Positions 33,037 to 41,904 are shown, numbered from the stretch's first letter. The stretch is DNA of 42,873 nt from Clostridia bacterium (GCA_030625965.1 DAOUPV010000011.1:1-42873), one strand, 5' to 3'. Program-made: numbers and translations. The notes: generated from the sequence alone by a model not told the origin.

Positions 33037-34811
33037 ACCATAAACGATACGAGCCATGCAATGGAAATCGTCATCAATAGTTGGAGGACAGCATACTTCC
33101 AGCTTCCGCTTTCTTGTCTGATTACGGCGATAGTCGCCAGACAAGGAACATAAAGCAATACGAAATACATAAAACTTAACGCACCTAGTGAAGTAATATG
33201 CATGGGGATAGCTGAAATTAAAGCACCTTGGCCTGACCCGTAAAGTGTCCCCAGTATACCTATAATTGTTTCTTTGGAAGCCAATCCAAAAATTAATGCA
33301 ACTGAAAAACTCCAATGACTGAATCCCAATGGTGCAAATATGGGACTTATCATATGGCCAAGACTTCCAAGAAAGCTCTCCGCTGAACCATAAGTTGTGC
33401 CTAATGGCATAGTTGCTAATATCCAAATAATCAGTACGGATCCAAAGATAATCGTTCCAGCCTTTTTTAAAAACTCTTCGGTGTGATACCATGCATGTTT
33501 CAAAATATTTCGAAGTGAAGGCTTACGGTATGGAGGAAGTTCTATAATCAGTGAGAAGTTTGTTTGTCCTTTAAACAGCTTACTAAAAATCAAGCTTGCA
33601 ACAAATGCAATTAAAATACCACTTGTATATAGAAGCATTACAACATAGACGGCATGTTTCGGGAAAAATATTCCGGTAAATAATAGATAAATCGGAAGAC
33701 GAGCTCCGCAAGATATGAAGGAATTTGTCATAATAGCAATCATGCGTTCTCGCCGATCTTTTATCGTTCTTGTTGCCATAATCGCGGGCACATTACAACC
33801 AAATCCTAAAATCATTGGAATAAAGGAGCGTCCTGTAATCCCTAGTTTTTCAAAAATAGGATCAACAAGAACGACTGTTCTTCCCAGATATCCGCTATCT
33901 TCTAGGATAGCTATCATTAAGAAGAGTATGAAAATTAGAGGTGTAAAAGTAAGCACAGATCCTACACCGCCGATTAATCCTTCAGATAAAAAAGAACTTA
34001 GCAAGCTCGGCAGTTCCAGCAAGCTAACAACCTTACCCAGCCACTCAAATGTTTTGCGGACCGCAGAAATTAATGGTTCTGACAAGGTAAAGGTAATTTG
34101 GAACATGAAAAAAATAACCACTAGGAAAATGGGAAGAGCAGTATACTTGTTTAATATAATTTCATCCATCTTTTCTGTTCTCTGGCTGGTTTTTTCAAGT
34201 GAATAATATGGTTTCAATTGTTCCTTGATAAACTTGATTGATTCTTCATGATGTATTTCATAATTTTCTTTTAACTTATCTTGCAGATAGTATGGTTTCT
34301 TAAATTCACTTTGAGCTACTTTAAGGATCTCATCAAGTAGCTCCTCCTTATTTTCTCCTTTATTGGCTTCAATCATTACTATTGGCAATTGCAGAACTTC
34401 ACGTATTTGGGGTACATCAATCTTGATCCCGCGCCTCTTAGCTTCCTTATTAAAATTGAAGGCCAAGATAATTTTCTTCCCAAGAGCGAGCAATTCCATG
34501 GTCATTAAAAGATTTCGTTCTATTGCATTGGCATCAATAGTTTGCACTACCACATCATTGGTTTGCTTCATCAGATAATCATGTGATACTTGCTCTTCTT
34601 CGCTGTATGGAATGATACTGTATGTGCCTGGCAAATCTACAATGGTAATATTCGCATTTTTATATTTAATTCTTCCTTCCTTTTTCTCCACTGTTTTTCC
34701 TGGCCAATTTCCCACATGAAGGCTCAAACCTGTTAACGCATTCAGCAAAGAAGTCTTGCCAGTATTGGGATTTCCCACAAGTACAACATTAATTTCCTCT
34801 TTGCTGTTCAT
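33003..34811 (-). CDS. feoB: Ferrous iron transporter FeoB
   Basis: A 602-residue Fe2+ transporter with an N-terminal GTPase domain and a polytopic membrane part. G1 is GNPNTGKT (13-20) and G3 is DLPGTYS. The G4 position reads NFNK (119-122) where families have NxxD, so the guanine-specificity Asp is replaced. The two Gate regions keep their cysteines (GFGCNVPAI and YVPCLATIAV). The start is the ATG at 34811, with GGAGGTG upstream, overlapping the feoA end by 23 bases. The C-terminus ends at a rearrangement joint but appears complete or nearly so. It imports Fe(II) under anaerobic conditions. Confidence 0.93.
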   Translation of the reverse strand: MNSKEEINVVLVGNPNTGKTSLLNALTGLSLHVGNWPGKTVEKKEGRIKYKNANITIVDLPGTYSIIPYSEEEQVSHDYLMKQTNDVVVQTIDANAIERNLLMTMELLALGKKIILAFNFNKEAKRRGIKIDVPQIREVLQLPIVMIEANKGENKEELLDEILKVAQSEFKKPYYLQDKLKENYEIHHEESIKFIKEQLKPYYSLEKTSQRTEKMDEIILNKYTALPIFLVVIFFMFQITFTLSEPLISAVRKTFEWLGKVVSLLELPSLLSSFLSEGLIGGVGSVLTFTPLIFILFLMIAILEDSGYLGRTVVLVDPIFEKLGITGRSFIPMILGFGCNVPAIMATRTIKDRRERMIAIMTNSFISCGARLPIYLLFTGIFFPKHAVYVVMLLYTSGILIAFVASLIFSKLFKGQTNFSLIIELPPYRKPSLRNILKHAWYHTEEFLKKAGTIIFGSVLIIWILATMPLGTTYGSAESFLGSLGHMISPIFAPLGFSHWSFSVALIFGLASKETIIGILGTLYGSGQGALISAIPMHITSLGALSFMYFVLLYVPCLATIAVIRQESGSWKYAVLQLLMTISIAWLVSFMVYNIGVMLGFQ

Positions 34812-35070
34812 TAGGCACCTCCACAACAATCTTATCTGCAATGTCATTGCGCAAGGCAATAATAGTATTCAGACACTTATAAATCCGAATACTGCCAAGA
34901 GGAGTTTTTCGTATAAAGACAATATCTACTCCGCTTATTAGGCCTAGACTTTCTATACGTTCTTTTGTAACATAGTCGGTATTAATTTTCCGTATTACAG
35001 CTGTTATCTTAGCAGGAATTTGATTTAGAGTTGTTATCATAATCCGTATCATCTTCTTTCTTTGCTTCAT
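34789..35070 (-). CDS. feoA: FeoA family protein
   Basis: A 93-residue (or slightly shorter) SH3-like FeoA domain protein, partner of FeoB, recognisable from RIESLGLISGVDIVFIRKTPLGS and IALRNDIADKIVVE. The exact start is unclear: ATGs at 35070, 35052 and 35040 are all in frame and none has a strong ribosome site. The 3' end overlaps feoB. It sits 19 bases after a ZIP-transporter fragment, so the original promoter region may have been rearranged. Confidence 0.85.
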   Translation of the reverse strand: MKQRKKMIRIMITTLNQIPAKITAVIRKINTDYVTKERIESLGLISGVDIVFIRKTPLGSIRIYKCLNTIIALRNDIADKIVVEVPNEQQRGN

Positions 35071-35089
35071 GAACTGATGTTATTAATTA

Positions 35090-35299
35090 CTAACCATTAA
35101 AAATATGGCTAGGGTGATTCAGGACAAAAAGGATAAATGTGCATGCCCTTTTCTCATGCTCTTTTACCTCAGGCAATAGGTGTGCTGCTGAAAGATAAAT
35201 CAAAACCCCAACTACAATGCCAAGAGCAAGGATCAGAATGGAATCAGTCAGATTACTTACAAATGGATAGGCTAAAAATACCCTAAGATGAGTTGTCAA
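35090..35299 (-). pseudogene. C-terminal fragment of a ZIP-family metal transporter
   Basis: A 69-codon frame whose core, LALGIVVGVLIYLSAAHLLPE followed by VKEHEKR, matches the late membrane segments of ZIP-type divalent-metal transporters, including the HLLPE motif. The N-terminal five or six helices are missing and the last helix is replaced after FILFVL. It is probably non-functional. Upstream, 35300-35571 holds no gene. Confidence 0.5.
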
Positions 35300-35571
35300 T
35301 AAGGCAACAAAAAAGCATAAACTATCGCTTTTTATCAGTTAATCCTCCTTTGTACAAAGCGGAGATAGCAATGTTTTCTTCGGTAAACTTATGAACTACT
35401 AATTCAGGTTCTGCTAAGCGCACCTGCGCTAATGGTCACGTAATAAACGATTCCATCTATGAGGGAATGAATTCCTATTAAGGCAGTTATGCCAAAAGCT
35501 AGTTCAGGTTACTTGGTCTATATTTTATGTATTTATACTCAATAAATTAGATTTGTTTCAATCATAGACTA

Positions 35572-36774
35572 TCAATTTTTAACTGGGTTGAATGTCAGCC
35601 CAAGATTTTCAAATGCCTGTTTTGGCCATTCCTCTTTGGTTACGATTACCTCAATATTAGCGTTCAAAAATACATAATACGGGCCTTTGCTTTCAAAGTC
35701 ATTTTTAACAAGCACATAATCTACCATATTTTTCACCAGAAATTCTGCAGCTAGAATCCCCTTGCCTTTTTCTATCTTTGTATTCGGATTACTAAGTATA
35801 TCGACGTTGCTGACCACTTTCGTTCCCGCTTTAAATGTGACAAACATGAATAGCGGCGCCTCACCAAAATGTGGGCTGATTGATATTTGATCAGCCATCA
35901 AAGGTAAAGCATAAATGATTTCTTCCTTCTGAAGCGGTTCGTAATGAATAATAACCTGATCAATATTCTTGATTTCATCCTTGATATGGATCTCAATATT
36001 TTCTGCTATAAAATAAGCCTTCTCCAAGTCGTGCGTTTTCAATACGATATTAGCTTCAATAAATTTGAACCGTCCGGAATTTCTCCCTTTCAGATTCTTA
36101 ATCTCAATAACCTGTGGCGTAATTAAAATTAACTTTTCAATCTTGCCAAGTGTCTCATAATCTACGGAAGCATCCAAAAGGACCCTGGCTCCATCCTTCA
36201 ATATCTGAAAGCCGGTCTTAGCAATGAACCCAGCCACAATAAGAGCGGCGATTTTATCGAATTGATAACTAATCATGTTGGAAATAATGGCGACCAGAAC
36301 GATTGCGTTGCTAAACATATCAGTACGAATGTGCGCCGCCTCGGCGAGTAACATGGGTGAATTGATTTCTTGTCCGATCTTCTTCTCATATCTGGAAAAA
36401 TAGAAGGTAATCGAAACTGCAGCTAGAAGGCTGATTACAGCAATCCCTGAATGTTTTATTCCGATTGAAGTTATATTTATGGCCTCCCACACAATTTTGT
36501 AGCTGGAATAAAGAATAATCAAAGAAATCACAACAGACATTAGATTTTCGACTTTATAAAGGCCATAGGGGAATGACTTGGTTTTACGTTTAGCAATCTT
36601 CAATCCTGCAAAAACAGTTAACGATGCGATAAAATCCGCAAAAGTGTGAAATGCTTCAGCTTTTAACGCAATGCTGCCGGAAACGGATGCGGCTGCATAT
36701 TTAATTCCAAATAGGATAAGATTCATGGCAACAGCCAACAGCACGGTTCTCTCACTCACTTCCACACATGTCAC
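35572..36774 (-). CDS. Cation diffusion facilitator with C-terminal NifX/NifB-like domain
   Basis: A 400-residue fusion. Residues 1-205 are a CDF metal exporter with metal-site motifs HTFAD in TM2 and HIRTD in TM5, and a cytoplasmic domain follows to about 290. From about residue 293 comes a dinitrogenase-cofactor-like domain (ISISPHFGEAPLFMFVTF, then KGILAAEFLVKNMVDYVLV), related to NifX/NafY, which binds iron-sulfur or iron-molybdenum precursors. AAAGGAAG precedes the ATG. It lies 33 bases after a radical SAM gene and near feoAB, suggesting export or sensing of iron. The metal is inferred. Confidence 0.85.
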   Translation of the reverse strand: MTCVEVSERTVLLAVAMNLILFGIKYAAASVSGSIALKAEAFHTFADFIASLTVFAGLKIAKRKTKSFPYGLYKVENLMSVVISLIILYSSYKIVWEAINITSIGIKHSGIAVISLLAAVSITFYFSRYEKKIGQEINSPMLLAEAAHIRTDMFSNAIVLVAIISNMISYQFDKIAALIVAGFIAKTGFQILKDGARVLLDASVDYETLGKIEKLILITPQVIEIKNLKGRNSGRFKFIEANIVLKTHDLEKAYFIAENIEIHIKDEIKNIDQVIIHYEPLQKEEIIYALPLMADQISISPHFGEAPLFMFVTFKAGTKVVSNVDILSNPNTKIEKGKGILAAEFLVKNMVDYVLVKNDFESKGPYYVFLNANIEVIVTKEEWPKQAFENLGLTFNPVKN

Positions 36775-36807
36775 TTCCTTTCTAAGGAATTATTACCTAT
36801 CTTCTAT

Positions 36808-37734
36808 TCATTTCAGCCTGTATGTCACAAAACCCTTGTATTCTATCGGAACTACTCTGTTGTCTTTGTTTAATTCTATGAAAATTGAATCAATGTCTCC
36901 GCTTCCCCTGGACTTTAAAAACCCTTCGATCTCAAACTGGTTCATAGGATGCCTCTTGATGATACTCATGATAGCCTCGTAGTCATCTTCGATTTCGCTG
37001 TGGAATCCCTCTGAACTTAGCAAATCTATTGAGATGCCTCCAAGTATATCAATTGCGTGATCGATTTTCTCATGGTTGATTGCCTTTACATAGGATTCTG
37101 CCGGTGGCCTAACAGGTGTATTGATATATACCCGATCATATTTGAGCGTTCTCAATATCTTGGCTAATTTCCCAAGTGATTCATCATCGTCATTCACATC
37201 CGCAATTAGCATGATTTCAATCCATAGTTGCCCCTGATATTCTTCTGAAAAAGTTTTTAATCCATCGTTTACCTGATCAAAATGTAGGGTGCCATGAGAC
37301 CGATTAATTTTCTTGAAAGACTCTTCATCATATGCGTCCAAAGTAGGCAAGACGATATCCGCATGGTATAGTTCTGCTTTCAAATCTGGATCGTAAAAAA
37401 GCGCTCCGTTTGTGATTACAGCAACAGGCTTGTCCGTTTTTTTCTGAATCTCAGTAATAAGTTGACCAAGTCCTAGGTACAATGTAGGTTCACCTTCACC
37501 CACTATCGTTACGACATCAAACATAATATTATTCCTTAGGACTTCATCAAATTCATCCATGATTTCTTCAACTGTGAAAAACATCTGCCTTGTGTTTGTC
37601 ATATGATCCGTTCTTCCCAGTTGACAATAGATGCAGGAATAGTTACATGTTTTCTTCGGGATTGGGCTGATTCCTAACGAAACACCAAGCCGTCTGGATG
37701 GCACAGGTCCATACACATAGTTCATTTCTTTCAT
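36808..37734 (-). CDS. Radical SAM protein (COG0731-like)
   Basis: A 308-residue radical SAM enzyme with the cluster motif CNYSCIYC (Cys30, Cys34, Cys37). It has the family N-terminus YVYGPVPSRRLGVSLGISPI, a GEGEPTLY motif for SAM binding, and a C-terminal winged-helix-like end (HPMNQFEIEGFLKSRG). This group is related to the wyosine-type Fe-S oxidoreductases but its substrate in bacteria is unknown. AGAGGTG lies about 9 bases before the ATG. It forms a likely operon with the downstream CDF fusion gene. Confidence 0.87.
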   Translation of the reverse strand: MKEMNYVYGPVPSRRLGVSLGISPIPKKTCNYSCIYCQLGRTDHMTNTRQMFFTVEEIMDEFDEVLRNNIMFDVVTIVGEGEPTLYLGLGQLITEIQKKTDKPVAVITNGALFYDPDLKAELYHADIVLPTLDAYDEESFKKINRSHGTLHFDQVNDGLKTFSEEYQGQLWIEIMLIADVNDDDESLGKLAKILRTLKYDRVYINTPVRPPAESYVKAINHEKIDHAIDILGGISIDLLSSEGFHSEIEDDYEAIMSIIKRHPMNQFEIEGFLKSRGSGDIDSIFIELNKDNRVVPIEYKGFVTYRLK

Positions 37735-38024
37735 TGGCAGTGCACCTCTTTTCTGGATTATCTGCTAAGTGAAGATAAAAGAAGGGGTAAAGACATCGCC
37801 TCTCCAATAGAAGTTTTCATATTATTAGCTTTCATAATTTGAAAATATTTTCTTCAACGTCCCAAGCTCCTTCTACATATTACTTCTCTTCGTCTGGAGC
37901 CAACTCCTTCAATGAGCTGAGAAACTCTCCCGCATGAATCGTCAGCAATTTACAATAAGTTTTCAATTGCTAATTTGTTGCCTGTCGATATAACTTTGCA
38001 TTCTACAGAAACCTTAAATCGGGC
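37735..38024. other. Gene-free spacer with a possible minus-strand gene remnant
   Basis: Contains the promoter region of the radical SAM gene. A minus-strand stretch near 37880-37950 reads THAGEF-like text ending LSSLKELAPDEEK before a stop. It has no start and may be the tail of a lost regulator. Another short frame (ARFKVSVECKVISTGNKLAI) overlaps it. Neither can be assigned. Confidence 0.3.
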
Positions 38025-38330
38025 CGCTCTGATGATCTTCCTTGCCTTAATCTGAGGAACTATACCACGTTCCAGATCATTCCTGATGGTATTAGAAGCG
38101 CATCCCAACCTCTTACCGATTGCATAGGGAGTTAATCCTTGACCGATAAGAAGCCGATTTGGCCTTGTTCATACGGACTAGAGTGTTCATTCTTACGTGA
38201 TGTTGGTGTATGATGTGGATCTTCTGAAGTGTGAATCCACCTGTAATTTTTGTTGAAATAATTATATTGCATTTGGATCTGCTATGGATTTTTTATTTAG
38301 TTGAATTTCATTTTACAATTCAGCAGTTAG
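38025..38330 (-). mobile_element. IS30-type element remnant, inverted copy
   Basis: On the minus strand this starts with the same terminal sequence as the other copies (GCTGAATTGTAAAATGAAAT near 38322), runs through ATCCATAG, and encodes a decayed IS30 transposase N-terminus. The decayed text includes HHTPTSRKNEHSSPYEQGQI, then in a shifted frame YAIGKRLGCASNTIRNDLER and IVPQIKARKII. It aligns base for base with 40960-41140. Homology stops near 38025. Confidence 0.75.
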
Positions 38331-38391
38331 TTTGATATGCTAAAAATAGAGTATTATTAGATTATAAATCAAAGCGTATGGGGGGAGTTTT

Positions 38392-38589
38392 ATGCCAAGA
38401 AGAGATGGAACAGGACCTGCTGGTGTAGTAAGAGGTACTGGAAGGGGAAGAATGGGCGGACCGCGGAGCGCGGGACCTGAAGGATTCTGTGTATGTCCTA
38501 AGTGTGGTAACAAAGTTAAACATAATCGAGCAGAGCCTTGCAGCACTATGAAGTGTCCGCAATGCGGAGAAAAAATGGTCAGAGCGTAA
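38392..38589 (+). CDS. Zinc-ribbon microprotein
   Basis: A 65-residue protein. A glycine/arginine-rich N-terminus (MPRRDGTGPAGVVRGTGRGR) is followed by a rubredoxin-like zinc ribbon CPKCGNKV...CPQCGEKM. The N-terminal phrase resembles the small DUF5320-type proteins found beside NifB/NifX-like genes in anaerobes. GGGGGAG precedes the ATG. Its neighbours to the left (CDF-NifX fusion and radical SAM) would fit that association; to the right it is followed by a palindrome and the ATP-NAD-kinase-like gene. Confidence 0.8.
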   Translation: MPRRDGTGPAGVVRGTGRGRMGGPRSAGPEGFCVCPKCGNKVKHNRAEPCSTMKCPQCGEKMVRA

Positions 38590-38622
38590 TGAAATGGATG
38601 CTTATATTGTAGAAGAAACTTT

Positions 38623-38650
38623 AAGTAACAGAGTGATCACTCTGTTACTT
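38623..38650 (+). terminator. 28-bp perfect palindrome, possible attenuator
   Basis: AAGTAACAGAGTGA and its exact complement lie back to back, between the zinc-ribbon gene and the ATP-NAD-kinase-like gene, 25 bases before the latter. There is no T-run beyond CTTCTTC, so it could be a weak terminator, an operator, or a processing site. Confidence 0.45.
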
Positions 38651-38675
38651 CTTCGATAGGTAGGAAGTGAGATAT

Positions 38676-39770
38676 ATGGTTACAGTCGGTCTAATCGTTA
38701 ATCCCGTTGCAGGCATGGGAGGAGTCGTAGGATTGAAAGGCACAGACGGAGAGATGTATAGGCGAGCGCTGGATCTTGGTGCGCAGCCAGTGACAGCCGC
38801 GCGAATCAAAGATGTGCTTTCTCTTATTACAAGAAAAGATCTTCGCTTCTTGGCTGCGAAAGGAATCATGGGCGAGGATTATTTAAAGGAATATTCCTTT
38901 GACTACGTAGCTATAGGAAGAATTGGTAACGAGACTACGGCTGAGGACACAAAAGAAATCGCGAGGCAAATGATAGCAAGAGGAATTGATCTTCTGATTT
39001 TTGTGGGTGGAGATGGCACTGCGCGAGATATTCTCGACGTAGTAGGAATGGACACACCTGTTATAGCGATTCCTTCGGGAGTAAAGATGTTCAGCTCGGT
39101 CTTCGCGCTATCCGCGCACGCTGCGGCCGAAATGATCAATACTTATGGGGACAGGTTTACGGAAAAGGAAGTACTAGATATTGATGAGGAGGCTTTCAGG
39201 GATAATCGGCTGGTTTCAAAGCTTTATGGATACGTCAAAGTTCCCGATATCGAGCATCTTTTACAGTCCAAGAAAGCTGCTTCCAATGTGAAGGCAGAAA
39301 CTGAGGAAAAGAAGCATGAGGTTGCTGAATATATTGTGAAAAACATAGAAAGCAACGTGGTTTACATCCTCGGACCGGGGACTACCATTAAGGCGATCGC
39401 GGAGTTGTTTGGTGTTGCGAAGACCCTTCTTGGGGTCGATGCTCTTTTTGATGGGAAACTGGTTGGCATTGATATTGGTGAAAAGGAAATTCTAGCGCTG
39501 ATTGAAAAATATGGACGTGCTAAGATTATCGTAACCCCTATCGGCGGAAATGGTTTCATATTCGGAAGAGGCAGCAAGCAAATTTCCGCTGAAGTGCTTC
39601 GTCTTGTTGGGAAGGAAAATATTATCGTCGTCAGTACCCTCTACAAGGTCGGTGCTCTTGAATGCCTTCGCATCGATACGGGTGATTACGAGGTCGACAA
39701 AATCCTTTGCGGAAAGATCAATGTTGTTATTGGATATAATGAGGAGATTGTAATGGAGGTTAGATATTGA
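38676..39770 (+). CDS. ATP-NAD kinase-like protein (COG3199)
   Basis: A 364-residue protein of the PpnK-like/AcoX-like family. It has NPVAGMGG near the N-terminus, the nucleotide-binding FVGGDGTARDI, and a C-terminal PpnK-type domain (GPGTTIKAI..LFG and GGNGFIFGRG). I choose the ATG at 38676 (MVTVGLIVNPVAG); a GTG at 38667 is also in frame. Its stop overlaps the TTG start of the aminotransferase gene, so the pair is coupled. True NAD kinase activity is not certain; many COG3199 proteins have unknown substrates. Confidence 0.82.
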   Translation: MVTVGLIVNPVAGMGGVVGLKGTDGEMYRRALDLGAQPVTAARIKDVLSLITRKDLRFLAAKGIMGEDYLKEYSFDYVAIGRIGNETTAEDTKEIARQMIARGIDLLIFVGGDGTARDILDVVGMDTPVIAIPSGVKMFSSVFALSAHAAAEMINTYGDRFTEKEVLDIDEEAFRDNRLVSKLYGYVKVPDIEHLLQSKKAASNVKAETEEKKHEVAEYIVKNIESNVVYILGPGTTIKAIAELFGVAKTLLGVDALFDGKLVGIDIGEKEILALIEKYGRAKIIVTPIGGNGFIFGRGSKQISAEVLRLVGKENIIVVSTLYKVGALECLRIDTGDYEVDKILCGKINVVIGYNEEIVMEVRY

Positions 39771-40726
39771 TAGATTTAAGTTCGAATGAAAATCCGTACC
39801 CTCCTTCGCCGATGGTTTACTCAGCCGTAGCCTTAGGCCTCAATCAATTAAACCGCTATATAGGAGCTGAGGAAATAGCGATGTTAAGAAAGGCGCTTGC
39901 CGATTATTGCGAGGTCAGTGAAGAGTGTATCATAGCAGGTCCTGGAACAGATTTCCTCATTGAAAAAATCGTCGGTTGTTTTGCAATGGGCAGAGATGTT
40001 ATCATATTGAATCCCTCTTTTTTTAAGGCAATTGATCGTGCAAAGCATATTGCTAGACGAATCAAAAGGCTTCAGTTAATCCCTCCTTCTTTTAGGGTTG
40101 AGTGGGATTCTGTTCTTGGTACTTCAGCATTGGTAATAATCGATCATCCTAATAATCCAACTGGGAAATGCATAATTAACAGAACGCAATTGATTGGACT
40201 TTTGGAAAGCGGGAATAGCCTTGTCATAATTGATGAAGCCTGTTTTGAGTTTTCTGGTGAGACCTTCGTGGATCTAGTAGAGGATTATCCCAATCTGGCG
40301 ATTATCAGGACTCTTGACAAGGCGTTTGCGCTTGCTGGTCTTAAAGTAAGCTATCTGATCGCTGGAAAATTCTTTCAAAATAAATTTTCATCCTTTGAAT
40401 GGCTAATTAATCGCCCGGCTTGTGCTGCAGCTGTAATCGCTCTGGAAGACAAGGCATATGCAAAGAATTCCGTTGATAGGATTGTCCATGAGAGGGAGCG
40501 AATGCGGTATAAACTTGAAGAACTAGGAATGGATGTGGCTCCAAGTCAGGCTAATTTCCTGCTTGTAAATTCAACGATTCCTGATCTGGCCTTGGAACTG
40601 AGAAAGAAAGACATTCTTATAGGAGATTTGTCAGGTATGTGGCTTTCGGATTATTATCGAATCTCTGTGGGAAACCGTGAGGAAATTAACGCGTTGATTA
40701 AGGCGATTGAGAAATTGTCCAATTGA
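39767..40726 (+). CDS. PLP-dependent aminotransferase (HisC/CobD-like)
   Basis: A 319-residue fold-type I aminotransferase of the histidinol-phosphate aminotransferase group, shorter than usual HisC (about 350). Motifs are SSNENPYPPSP at the start, DHPNNPTGK, IIDEACFEF and the PLP-lysine segment TLDKAFALAGLKVSY. The frame begins at a TTG at 39767 that overlaps the preceding stop (TTGA); TGGAGGT stands 7 bases upstream, so the rare start is credible. No other histidine or cobalamin genes are near, so a specialised substrate is likely. Confidence 0.84.
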   Translation: MIDLSSNENPYPPSPMVYSAVALGLNQLNRYIGAEEIAMLRKALADYCEVSEECIIAGPGTDFLIEKIVGCFAMGRDVIILNPSFFKAIDRAKHIARRIKRLQLIPPSFRVEWDSVLGTSALVIIDHPNNPTGKCIINRTQLIGLLESGNSLVIIDEACFEFSGETFVDLVEDYPNLAIIRTLDKAFALAGLKVSYLIAGKFFQNKFSSFEWLINRPACAAAVIALEDKAYAKNSVDRIVHERERMRYKLEELGMDVAPSQANFLLVNSTIPDLALELRKKDILIGDLSGMWLSDYYRISVGNREEINALIKAIEKLSN

Positions 40727-40768
40727 ACTGTTGAGTGAACAAAAAGTGAGAGTGTGAAAAAGATCGTA

Positions 40769-41826
40769 TGCTGAATTGTAAAATGAACTTGAACTAAATA
40801 AAAAATCCATAGTGGCTCTAACTGTAATATAATGCTGCATTGTAAAATGAAATTGAACTAAATAATAATCCATAGTGGACCTAATTGTAATATAATTATT
40901 TCACCACAAAACAAATAATTACAGGTAGATACACACTATGGAATATACACATCATAAACCATCATTACATAAGAATAAACATCTTAGCCCGTATGAATGA
41001 GGACAAATCAAGCTTCTCAGCGATTAAGGATTAACCCCCTATACAATCGGTAAAGAGCTAGGAGGCGCTTCCAATAACATTAGGAATGAGCTGGAGCATG
41101 GTCTAGTTCTCCAGATCAAGAGCAAGAAGACCATCATGGTTTATTAGCCTGATGCTGGACAGAAGGCTTATGAGCGTAATCGGAAACGGTGCTGTCCAAG
41201 GCTTAAACTTCTAGGCAGTAGTGCGTTCATCAACCATGTCGTTCTTCAGGTTCAGGATAACTAGCTTTCACTCAATGCCATAGCAGGAGCGACCAAGCTT
41301 CATGAACTATTCAACAAAACGGAGATGGTATGTACCCAAGGCGCTCTACAACTATGTGGATTAAGGATTGCTGTTTACCCGAAACATCGACTTGCCACTG
41401 AAGGTTAAATGCTCTTCCTAAAGTGCACCCAACCGTCAGCATAAGAGGGTTCTGGGGGGGCAAGCATCGCGGAGCGTTCCGAGCAGCTGGGAGACAGAAG
41501 TGAATTCGGCCAGTAATTGATACCGTCATTGTTAGAAGACTAAGGGGAGAGCCGGTCTTGCTAACATTGTGAGAACGAAAGACCAGAAAAGAAATCATCC
41601 GGAAACTCCTTGGTAAATCATCAGAGGCCGTGCTTACAGCCTTGAATCATCTGCCATCAGCATGCGGTTGCCTTCCAAAAAACCTGCCGCAATTCATTAT
41701 CCAGAAAAATTCTGGATACGAAACACTGGATGAAGCATTTGTAGCAGAAGTAAGGTGCTTTGTGAATGTCATGGTAAACAAACTATATTACAGCTACACT
41801 AGTTCAACTTTTTATTGTAATCATGG
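40769..41826 (+). mobile_element. IS30-type element remnant with duplicated left end
   Basis: Two left-end copies lie in tandem (40769 and 40831), each starting GCTG.ATTGTAAAATGAA and reaching ATCCATAGTGG, as if one element had inserted at the end of another. From 40938 an IS30 transposase can be followed through many stops and shifts: MEYTHHKPSLHKNKHLSPYE, TPYTIGKELGGASNNIRNEL, QIKSKKTIMVY, FNKTEMVC, and the DDE-domain region near 41505-41530. A degenerate right end (TAGTTCAAC near 41798) closes it at about 1 kb. It is not functional. Confidence 0.78.
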
Positions 41827-41904
41827 TAGGCAAAGATATAGGGTTTCATAGAAATCCAGCCAAAAAGTTCCCGAATATAATATGATTGATTTTGATATAG
41901 CATA

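Noticed and set aside
41311-41598. Minus-strand frame of 95 codons
   Set aside because: It is antisense to the decayed IS30 transposase and shows no signature of its own.
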